A DNA stretch of 6,142 nucleotides from Deltaproteobacteria bacterium (GTDB lineage Bacteria > Desulfobacterota > Desulfobacteria > Desulfobacterales > SG8-13): NCBI GenBank assembly GCA_030670715.1, contig DAOVBC010000153.1, positions 1-6,142 on the forward strand, given 5' to 3'. This document shows, one piece after another, positions 1 to 5,477 of this stretch. Both the position numbers and the translations under genes were made by a program. Each line of letters opens with the position of its first letter. Position 1 is the stretch's first letter. Below the pieces are notes generated by a model. That model was given only the letters and a program-made list of their open reading frames with translations. It ran no database searches and was not told the DNA's origin.

Positions 1-846
1 GAGATTGATGTTCAGCGTTACCCGATTTTGCGCTCCCACGTTCTGGACGGCAAACCGGTAGTGCCGCTGGCCCTGATGGCCGAATGGTTCGGTCACGGCG
101 CTCTGCATGAGAATCCCGGCCTTCACCTGCACGGCCTTAATGATATGCGCATTTTACAGGGCATCAAGCTCGATCAGAGAAAAAGAGAAATCCGCCTGCT
201 GGCAAGCAAGGCCCGGAAACAGGGATCGATCTTCGAAGTGAACCTGGAGTTAAGAGACGGTTACCTCGGCAATGTTGAAGTGGTGCATTCCCGGGCGAAA
301 GCGCTGCTGGTCAGCTCTCTGGCAAAAGCCCCGGAATATACCCCACCGGCAAAGCTCAACAAGAGGAACTATTCGCGTCCGATCCGGGAAGTGTACGACG
401 AAATCCTGTTCCACGGTACCGACCTTCAGGGTATCCGGGAGATCTTCCACCTTTCAGCCGATGGTGTGACAGCCCGAATATTGGCGGCACCGGAACCTTC
501 GATGTGGATGAAAGAGCCGCTGAGGAACAGATGGCTGTCCGATCCGCTGGTTCTCGATTCCGCCTTTCAAATGGCGATCGTCTGGTGCTATGAACAACAT
601 GGGGCGGTGTCGCTGCCGAGTTACTATGCAACATATCGCCAGTATCGGAACAGGTTCCCGGATGATGGCGTTGTCGCGGTACTTGAAATAAAAGATTCAA
701 ACGCTCACAAAATGAAAGGAGACTTTACCTTTCTCGACGCCGGCAACGAAGTGGTCGCCACGATGTTTGGTTTTGAAGCGGTGCTGAATCCCTCTTTATA
801 CAGGGCGTTCAAACCCCAGTATGCCCGGAACCCGTCCGATCATTGA
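1..846 (+). CDS. C-terminal dehydratase domain of a polyketide/PUFA synthase-like protein (5' end outside window)
   Basis: The frame is open from the first base and ends at TGA 844-846, so 281 residues of a longer protein are seen. The part visible looks like a polyketide-synthase dehydratase (PS-DH, double hotdog fold). Near the start is the catalytic HxxxGxxxxP motif (HVLDGKPVVP, window residues 13-22). Later comes LFHGTDLQGI, which resembles the HGPxFQG motif of the second hotdog. The second catalytic site is LDSAFQ, with Asp about residue 186 and Gln about 190 (DxxxQ). Such domains dehydrate beta-hydroxyacyl chains bound to an acyl carrier protein. A DH at the extreme C terminus after KS-AT-ACP-KR is the layout of PfaA-type PUFA synthase subunits, so that parent protein is my inference; the upstream domains cannot be seen. 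A TTG at 28 could serve as a start, but it falls between conserved residues of the first motif region, so a start there is unlikely. The next gene, on the same strand, is functionally unrelated. Confidence 0.85.
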   Translation, partial: EIDVQRYPILRSHVLDGKPVVPLALMAEWFGHGALHENPGLHLHGLNDMRILQGIKLDQRKREIRLLASKARKQGSIFEVNLELRDGYLGNVEVVHSRAKALLVSSLAKAPEYTPPAKLNKRNYSRPIREVYDEILFHGTDLQGIREIFHLSADGVTARILAAPEPSMWMKEPLRNRWLSDPLVLDSAFQMAIVWCYEQHGAVSLPSYYATYRQYRNRFPDDGVVAVLEIKDSNAHKMKGDFTFLDAGNEVVATMFGFEAVLNPSLYRAFKPQYARNPSDH

Positions 847-876
847 ACCGATGAGCATTTATTTCTTTACGCGCGC

Positions 877-920
877 CCGGGGGCGAGTATGACACCCATG
901 AAAAACGGAACGCCTCCCGG
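877..920 (+). other. Bulged GC-rich hairpin between the dehydratase gene and the PBP gene
   Basis: CCGGGGGCG (877-885) pairs with CGCCTCCCGG (911-920), giving nine base pairs with one bulged T at 915 and a 25-nt loop. No T-run follows, so it is not a standard intrinsic terminator. It could attenuate read-through from the upstream gene or lie in the leader of the PBP mRNA. No convincing sigma-70 promoter was found in the 103-nt gap. Confidence 0.35.
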
Positions 921-949
921 CGCCCCTGAGCAGGACAGATTCGTATAAA

Positions 950-2950
950 ATGTCCACAGGATTATGCTCGCGGCTGCAGCAGGCCATGAATTTATCACGT
1001 TTTACGAAATCAAAAGCCACACTCTTCCTCATCCTGTTCGGTGCTGCATTCTGTGGCGGTATGATTGGACTGTTCATCGGCTTGACCCGGGATCTGCCTC
1101 AAATCCGGTCCCTCGAATCATTCACCCCTTCAGCTGTTACCCGCATCTATTCCGCTGACAAAATTCTCCTGGCGGAAGTCTTCATGGAAAAACGGGACCC
1201 CGTACCGCTGAATGTCATTCCGCCGCACCTGAAAACGGCCCTGATTACAACCGAGGACCGCAAGTTCCATAGTCACAGCGGTGTTGATTTAAAAGCGATT
1301 CTCCGGGCGATCATTAAAAACATCTGGGCGGGCGAATTTGTTGAAGGCGCCAGCACAATTACGCAACAGCTCGCCAAAACTCTTTTTCTCACTCCCCGAA
1401 AGACCCTGGTGCGAAAAATCAAAGAGGCATTACTGGCTTTTCAGCTGGAGCGCCGGTACACCAAAGATGAGATTCTCACATTTTACCTCAACCAGGTTTA
1501 TTTCGGCAGCGGTGCATATGGGGTGGAATCGGCCGCCCGAATCTTCTTTGGTAAATCGGTTAAAGACCTCACGCTGGCCGAATGTGCACTGGTCGCAAGC
1601 ATGCCCAGGTCGCCTTCGCGCTATTCCCCCCTGGTTAATCCTGATCTGGCCACAAAACGCAGGAACATCGTTCTCAAACAGATGGCCGCCACCGGTGTCA
1701 TCACGGAGGAAGTTTACAATGCGGCACGGCAGGAACCCCTGCAACTGGCAACCCAGGAAACAGATTCGGTGAAAGCGCCCTATTTTATTGAATATGTTAA
1801 AAAGCAGCTGGAAGAAATCGTCGGTCCGACACAACTGTACAAGGCCGGTTTGACGGTGTTCACGACCCTTTCGTACGCACTGCAGCAGACCGCCGAAAAA
1901 GCGGTCAAAGAAGGCCTTAACGCCCTTGAAGCGCGAATAAAAAAGCAAAACATTGATGATCCGGATACCCAGTGCGCGCTCGTCTCCCTGGAGGTTGCAA
2001 CCGGAGGCATCACTGCCATGGTGGGTGGCAGGGATTTTTACGAAAGTCCGTTCAACCGCGCAACAACCGCCAGTAGACAGCCGGGTTCAGCCTTTAAACC
2101 CATCGTATATGCCCATGCCATCGAACGGGAATTTCCCCAGAACAAACTGCTCCTGGATGCCCCGGTTGTCTTTAAAGGTGCAAAGGAGGGCAAAGACTGG
2201 ACACCGAAAAATTTTTCGGGAACATATCAGGGTGAAATGACTATGCGAAAAGCCCTTGCCATCTCTGAAAATATTCCCGCTGTACGATTGATCGAAATGC
2301 TGGGCCCTGCCTCCGTCGTGCGGTTCGGTCACACATTGGGCATAACGTCCCCGCTGGCACCCAATCTGTCACTTGCACTGGGATCCTCGGAGGTCACCCT
2401 GCTGGAGTTAACCGCTGCGTATTCGGTTTTCGCCAACAGAGGTCAGTGGATAAAAGCATACGGAATCCTGGAAATAGACGATCACAGGGGTCGGGTCCTC
2501 TGGCAGGCCAAACCGCAAAAAAAAGTGGCTATGTCCCGAAACGGGGCGGCGATCATCACCGACATGCTCACAGGCGTTATCCGGGAGGGCACCGGCAGAA
2601 AAGCAACCGTACTGAAGCGTCCGGTTGCCGGAAAAACGGGCACGACCGATGAATATAAAGATGCGCTGTTTATCGGGTTCTCACCGTCAATTGCCGCGGG
2701 AGTTTGGGTCGGAAGAGATCTTCACAGCACCCTCGGCGATCTGGAAACCGGCGCCAGGGCGGCTCTGCCTATCTGGATCGAATTTATGCGCAAGGCGCTG
2801 GCACAGCAGTCCTATGAATATTTTGATATCCCCGATGATGTTGTCCGGGTGACCATCAATCCTATGAGCGGAGTGCCGGTGCCTAAAGAGGCACCGGATG
2901 CCGTCCCGGCGCTGTTCAAAAAGGGCTCAGAGCCCGAAGCAGCCCCATAG
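950..2950 (+). CDS. mrcA: Class A penicillin-binding protein, PBP1A type (bifunctional glycosyltransferase/transpeptidase)
   Basis: This enzyme polymerises lipid II into glycan strands and cross-links the stem peptides, acting on the outer face of the inner membrane. A short cytoplasmic tail precedes one membrane anchor at about residues 23-45. The GT51 glycosyltransferase domain (about 65-240) shows EDRKFHSHSG with catalytic Glu102, GASTITQQLAKTLFL (133-147), RKIKEALLAFQLERRY with the second Glu159, and the LNQVYFGSGAYGVESAA block (180-196). The transpeptidase domain (about 340-615) has SAFK (Ser380, Lys383), SEN (439-441) and KTGT (562-565). At 666 residues it is shorter than E. coli PBP1A (about 850). 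The linker between domains (about 260-340) is short, so the OB-like insertion seems absent, which is common outside enterobacteria. The start is uncertain: ATG 950 has only AGGA about 14 nt upstream, and ATG 986 (residue 13) has AGCAGG only 2 nt upstream. The nearest upstream in-frame stop is TGA 899-901. All catalytic residues are present, so the protein is expected to be active. The symbol is a family-level assignment. Confidence 0.95.
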   Translation: MSTGLCSRLQQAMNLSRFTKSKATLFLILFGAAFCGGMIGLFIGLTRDLPQIRSLESFTPSAVTRIYSADKILLAEVFMEKRDPVPLNVIPPHLKTALITTEDRKFHSHSGVDLKAILRAIIKNIWAGEFVEGASTITQQLAKTLFLTPRKTLVRKIKEALLAFQLERRYTKDEILTFYLNQVYFGSGAYGVESAARIFFGKSVKDLTLAECALVASMPRSPSRYSPLVNPDLATKRRNIVLKQMAATGVITEEVYNAARQEPLQLATQETDSVKAPYFIEYVKKQLEEIVGPTQLYKAGLTVFTTLSYALQQTAEKAVKEGLNALEARIKKQNIDDPDTQCALVSLEVATGGITAMVGGRDFYESPFNRATTASRQPGSAFKPIVYAHAIEREFPQNKLLLDAPVVFKGAKEGKDWTPKNFSGTYQGEMTMRKALAISENIPAVRLIEMLGPASVVRFGHTLGITSPLAPNLSLALGSSEVTLLELTAAYSVFANRGQWIKAYGILEIDDHRGRVLWQAKPQKKVAMSRNGAAIITDMLTGVIREGTGRKATVLKRPVAGKTGTTDEYKDALFIGFSPSIAAGVWVGRDLHSTLGDLETGARAALPIWIEFMRKALAQQSYEYFDIPDDVVRVTINPMSGVPVPKEAPDAVPALFKKGSEPEAAP

Positions 2951-2960
2951 CAGAGAATCA

Positions 2961-2975
2961 GGGTCCGAAGGACCC
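2961..2975 (+). terminator. Short perfect hairpin after the PBP stop codon
   Basis: GGGTCC (2961-2966), a GAA loop and GGACCC (2970-2975) form a six-base-pair perfect stem 11 nt after the TAG stop. Only a weak T-containing tail (GGCTTGATTT) follows, so it may be an inefficient terminator or a 3'-end-protecting hairpin rather than a full intrinsic terminator. Confidence 0.4.
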
Positions 2976-3003
2976 GGCTTGATTTGCCCCTGTAAAGGAT
3001 TAA

Positions 3004-3128
3004 GTGTGAAGTGACTAAAGTGAACTAAAGTGCCTAAAATTACGGAGTCGCTCCGCTCCACTTGTTTTATATATAATCGGCAGAATTCCGTAACTTTAGC
3101 TCACTTTAAACTTTAGTTCACTTCAAAC
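3004..3128. repeat. Imperfect inverted repeat with iterated CTAAAGTG units (MITE/REP-like element)
   Basis: A left arm (3004-3046) and a right arm (3087-3128) are imperfect reverse complements, with matching ends GTGTGAAGTG / CACTTCAAAC and matching inner ends TTACGGA / TCCGTAA. They enclose about 40 nt. Each arm is internally iterated. The left arm has CTAAAGTG at 3015 and 3025 and CTAAAATT at 3034, a spacing of 9-10 bp. The right arm has CTTTAG at 3094 and 3111 and CACTT at 3102 and 3119. A smaller CGGAG-TCG-CTCCG hairpin sits at 3043-3055, overlapping the inner edge of the left arm. No open reading frame and no obvious target-site duplication is seen. It looks like a non-coding intergenic repeat element; family membership cannot be shown from one copy. 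Confidence 0.75.
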
Positions 3129-3132
3129 TCTT

Positions 3133-3154
3133 GCGCTGTATTTCATGTCAGCGC
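3133..3154. other. Small perfect hairpin next to the inverted repeat
   Basis: GCGCTG (3133-3138) and CAGCGC (3149-3154) form a six-base-pair perfect stem with a 10-nt loop, starting five nucleotides after the large inverted repeat. It has no T-run, and its role is unknown. It could be part of the repeat element or simply chance. Confidence 0.3.
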
Positions 3155-3194
3155 CGGTCAACTCTGATCTATTCCAAAGAAAGAGATTTACAAT

Positions 3195-3230
3195 AAAAAA
3201 CGGGTGGGATATTCACCCGCCCGTTTTTTT
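3195..3230. terminator. Bidirectional intrinsic terminator
   Basis: AAAAAACGGGTGGG (3195-3208), the loop ATATTCA and CCCGCCCGTTTTTT (3216-3229) pair over 14 positions with a single G-T mismatch (wobble) in the core. The eight-pair GC-rich core is flanked by A6 on the left and T7 on the right, so a U-tract is made in either direction. On the minus strand it lies 26 nt after the stop of the surface-protein gene and is the natural terminator for it. On the plus strand it would stop read-through from the PBP side. Confidence 0.9.
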
Positions 3231-3255
3231 AAATCACAGTGTTTTGGTAAATAAT

Positions 3256-5052
3256 CTACCGGTGCAATTTACCTGTTTCAGTCCTCCTCCTGCGATCGAT
3301 TGCAACCGCCATACCGATAAACCCCAATATAACCAGAGCGGCCGCAGCAAATGTTTTTTGACCGGTGCCGGTGAAACTACCGGCCAAACCCCTGACCGGT
3401 GGGGTGGTGGAGGCGGCTCCGATGAAACAGGATTTTAACACATCCTCACCGCCGTCGGCACCGACTCCGGTAGAGGCGGACAGACCGGAAGGATCAACGA
3501 TCACGCCGTTTACCGCTCCGTCGGCGTCCCCGGTTCCGCCGTCCGTCAACCGCACGGTCACTTTTTTCCTGTTCGGGCTAAACGTAACATTGCCCGTATA
3601 TTCCATCCAACCATTTTTCAGGTCATATTTGTGCCACTTGGCATCGGGCGCCGCCGGCTCCGAAAAATGTACCGTTATATAAGCCGTATCCCCCGGGTTG
3701 TCGACAAAGATCTTAAAACTGACCACACCGTAAGGCATCCGGGCCGGTTTTCGAACACTGTCGGCAATCATATCGGCATCCATGGATATTAATGTTTCAA
3801 TCGAGCTGACATTGTTGGATGCTTTTATGCCGATCTTTCCGCCGCCGACAACGGTATTTACACTTTTCAAGAGAGGTTGGTCGATATCCGGTGTATTATC
3901 CTCATCCAGGTCTACGCTGGCATCGACCTCCTGATCATCCGGTGTCCCGTTGTTGTTGAGATCAACTATCGATTGCTGGATCGTTCTGAAGGAATACGCA
4001 TCAGCCCAATCCGATTCGGTGTTGCGGCTGTCGTAGAATTTCACCCGCCAGTAGTAGGTGGTATCCGTATCCAGCACCGATTCCGGAACCGGCAGGCTGG
4101 TCAGGTACCTGTCGGTCTTCAGATTGTAAACGATATACGAGAAATCTGATTCCGTGCTGATTTGCCACTGGGTAGCGGCGTGGCCATCGCCGTCTGCTTC
4201 GCTGTAAGTCCCGGTCTGGAGGACCGGCACCAGCGTAACTTCAAGCCGGCCGTTATCCGGCTGGCTTAACACGGGCTTGTCAGGTGCGCGGTTGCCGGGA
4301 TGAGAACTGCTGTCGTCCACCAGCGGATCGTAACCGTTGGTGATCTCATCGCCGTCGTTCATACCGTCCTGGTCCGTATCGACGGCATTCGGATCGGTCC
4401 CGTAGGTATTGATCTCATCAAAATCGGTCAGGCCATCCTGGTCCGTGTCGGCACTGTTCGGGTTGGTTCCGTAAGTATTAATTTCTTCCGAATCGATAAT
4501 ACCGTCCTGATCCGTATCGTCGGTATTGGGATTGGTTCCGTAAATGTTGATCTCGTCGCCGTCATTGATACCATCGCTATCGGTGTCCACCGCATTCGGA
4601 TCGGTGCCGTAATTATTGATTTCATCTCCGTCGGAAAGACCGTCCTGGTCGCTGTCGGCTGCATTCGGATCGGTACCGTAAACATTGATTTCGTCCGTAT
4701 CGGAGAGCCCATCGCCGTCGGTATCTACGGCCGGTATCGTATAGGAGATTTCATTGGAATAACTGCTTTCGTTATTCTGATTGTCGTAGGCGGTTACCGC
4801 AAAGTAATAGGTTTGACCTTCCACAAGGCCGGCGATCATGTAACTGGTTACGTTCCCGACGTCCACACTGTCTGAATAATTATGACTGACCGTTCCATAA
4901 TAAACCTTGTAGCCGGCCAGATCGGTTTCCGTGTTGGCGTCCCATTGCAGGATTACATCGGCCGCATGGGCAAACTGTCCGGAAAACAGAACTAGAATTG
5001 CCGCAAAAACGATTGCCAATAAGTTGGAACGAGTATTTTTAATAGGTAACAT
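3256..5052 (-). CDS. Secreted modular surface protein: FN3, TSP3-like calcium repeats, choice-of-anchor-U-like domain, C-terminal anchor tail
   Basis: I take ATG 5052 as the start (598 residues) because AAGGAG (5066-5061) lies 8 nt before it; a GTG at 5061, three codons upstream, would overlap that Shine-Dalgarno. A signal peptide covers residues 1-30 (basic KNTR, hydrophobic core, AHA before ADV). A fibronectin III domain follows (about 32-107, with WDANTETDLAGYKVYYG). Six 23-residue repeats (110-245) of the DTDQDGLSDGDEINxYGTDPN type resemble thrombospondin-3 calcium-binding loops. A second FN3-like domain spans about 255-357 (YYWRVKFYDSRNTESDW), then an Asp/Asn-rich linker with DLNNNGTPDDQE. 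Residues about 393-527 resemble the choice-of-anchor U domain (WHKYDLKNGW, LTDGGTGDADGAVNGVIVDP). The tail has SCFIGAAS (Cys about 542), a hydrophobic segment (567-585) and four arginines (587-590). That is a sorting-signal layout, but no LPXTG or PEP motif is seen. The likely role is an adhesin or matrix protein; partner and ligand are unknown. It probably ends at the 3195-3230 terminator. Confidence 0.85.
   Translation of the reverse strand: MLPIKNTRSNLLAIVFAAILVLFSGQFAHAADVILQWDANTETDLAGYKVYYGTVSHNYSDSVDVGNVTSYMIAGLVEGQTYYFAVTAYDNQNNESSYSNEISYTIPAVDTDGDGLSDTDEINVYGTDPNAADSDQDGLSDGDEINNYGTDPNAVDTDSDGINDGDEINIYGTNPNTDDTDQDGIIDSEEINTYGTNPNSADTDQDGLTDFDEINTYGTDPNAVDTDQDGMNDGDEITNGYDPLVDDSSSHPGNRAPDKPVLSQPDNGRLEVTLVPVLQTGTYSEADGDGHAATQWQISTESDFSYIVYNLKTDRYLTSLPVPESVLDTDTTYYWRVKFYDSRNTESDWADAYSFRTIQQSIVDLNNNGTPDDQEVDASVDLDEDNTPDIDQPLLKSVNTVVGGGKIGIKASNNVSSIETLISMDADMIADSVRKPARMPYGVVSFKIFVDNPGDTAYITVHFSEPAAPDAKWHKYDLKNGWMEYTGNVTFSPNRKKVTVRLTDGGTGDADGAVNGVIVDPSGLSASTGVGADGGEDVLKSCFIGAASTTPPVRGLAGSFTGTGQKTFAAAALVILGFIGMAVAIDRRRRTETGKLHR
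4318..4725 (-). repeat. Coding tandem repeat, six TSP3-like units of 23 residues (69 bp)
   Basis: Within the surface-protein gene, five complete 69-bp units (4725-4657, 4656-4588, 4587-4519, 4518-4450, 4449-4381) and a shortened sixth (4380-4318) encode D-x-D-x-D-G-x-x-D-x-x-E-I loops. The units have diverged at DNA level, which argues for an old array held by selection and not for recent expansion. Acidic spacing matches EF-hand-like calcium loops, so calcium-dependent stiffening is the expected property. Confidence 0.9.
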
Positions 5053-5060
5053 GGCTTGCA

Positions 5061-5066
5061 CTCCTT
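5061..5066 (-). promoter_or_regulatory. Shine-Dalgarno AAGGAG that fixes the surface-protein start
   Basis: Read on the minus strand, AAGGAG is followed by an 8-nt spacer and then ATG (5052-5050). This optimal spacing favours ATG 5052 over the upstream in-frame GTG 5061, which overlaps the site. Confidence 0.85.
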
Positions 5067-5094
5067 GGTTTTTCCCCTCTTGCAGGCCCTAAAG

Positions 5095-5110
5095 AGCAAA
5101 GACGATGCCA
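5095..5110 (-). promoter_or_regulatory. Sigma-54 (RpoN) -24/-12 promoter for the surface protein
   Basis: The minus strand reads TGGCATCGTCTTTGCT, close to the sigma-54 consensus TGGCAC-N5-TTGCW, with the invariant GG and GC separated by exactly 10 nt. Transcription would start near 5084, leaving a leader of about 32 nt that contains the Shine-Dalgarno. Sigma-54 promoters need an ATP-dependent enhancer-binding activator, normally bound 80-150 bp upstream, here about 5164-5234. Assignment rests on motif match, position and orientation. Confidence 0.7.
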
Positions 5111-5163
5111 TGTCAGCCATCCTGTTTATTTTTTTATATGGGTAAAATATAATTTCCGGTCAA

Positions 5164-5201
5164 CCCGGCCGGGAGGTCTTTAAATTGTCTGATAATATTA
5201 T
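5164..5201. promoter_or_regulatory. Two short palindromes upstream of the sigma-54 promoter (possible activator sites)
   Basis: CCCGGCCGGG (5164-5173) and ATAATATTAT (5192-5201) are perfect 10-bp palindromes. They sit about 80-117 bp upstream of the predicted sigma-54 start, the usual place for enhancer-binding protein sites. They do not share a sequence, and short palindromes arise by chance, so this is only a candidate. Confidence 0.25.
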
Positions 5202-5290
5202 GAATTTTTTCATTTCCATCATGTCGAAATTTACCGGCCTTTTCATTTTAACCGGGTGCGAATATCGGCAATGGTCAATCAAACGAATGC

Positions 5291-5350
5291 AATTACCATT
5301 TCAGGTATGAGGAATTACCAGAATACCGACTTTTGGGTAATTTGAATTAC
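5291..5350. repeat. Cluster of AATTACC heptamers (candidate operator)
   Basis: AATTACC occurs at 5291-5297 and 5313-5319, its inverse GGTAATT at 5336-5342, and a shortened AATTAC at 5345-5350. The first three starts are 22-23 bp apart, about two helical turns, so they could lie on one face of the DNA. A further TACC/GGTA inverted pair (5294-5297, 5304-5307) overlaps the first copy. The cluster ends 32 bp before the -35 box of the CHASE2 promoter, which suits an activator site. It could instead serve the divergent surface-protein gene, over 200 bp away. Confidence 0.45.
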
Positions 5351-5382
5351 AAAAGCGTACCTGTTGGGGTCATGCCCGGCTG

Positions 5383-5411
5383 TTGACAATATGAGCGTGT
5401 TAAAATATAAA
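5383..5411 (+). promoter_or_regulatory. Sigma-70 promoter for the CHASE2 gene
   Basis: TTGACA (5383-5388) and TATAAA (5406-5411) are separated by 17 bp, a perfect -35 and a five-of-six -10 with ideal spacing. Transcription would start near 5418, giving a leader of about 60 nt before ATG 5478. It lies in an AT-rich intergenic region and points at the CHASE2 gene. Confidence 0.75.
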
Positions 5412-5477
5412 ACCATCTGAAATAATTTAATAACCGCACACTAACCATAACGCTGTTAAAAGAAATCCAGTACCGAG

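Noticed and set aside
944..951. TATAAAAT, a -10-like box overlapping the first ATG of the PBP gene
   Set aside because: No -35 box at suitable distance (the region is C-rich); it would matter only if ATG 986 is the true start.
1430..1948. 172-residue minus-strand reading frame
   Set aside because: It lies fully inside the PBP gene, opposite conserved glycosyltransferase motifs, and resembles no family.
3004..3128. CRISPR-like array
   Set aside because: Units are short and arranged as an inverted repeat, with no regular repeats and unique spacers and no cas genes.
3145..3438. 97-residue plus-strand reading frame
   Set aside because: It runs through the 3195-3230 terminator and the end of the surface-protein gene, and has no recognisable content.
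4300..4875. 191-residue plus-strand reading frame with a repeating Ile/Val/Arg/Gly pattern
   Set aside because: It is the antisense shadow of the TSP3-like repeats; its periodicity follows the 69-bp units, and the minus-strand protein has clear domains.
5053..5130. Possible riboswitch in the surface-protein leader
   Set aside because: No c-di-GMP or other riboswitch core could be matched, and the predicted sigma-54 start leaves only about 32 nt of leader.
5133..5163. Possible minus-strand sigma-70 promoter, TTGACC and TATAAA with a 19-bp spacer
   Set aside because: Spacing is poor and the sigma-54 match nearer the gene is much stronger; it could still be a secondary promoter.
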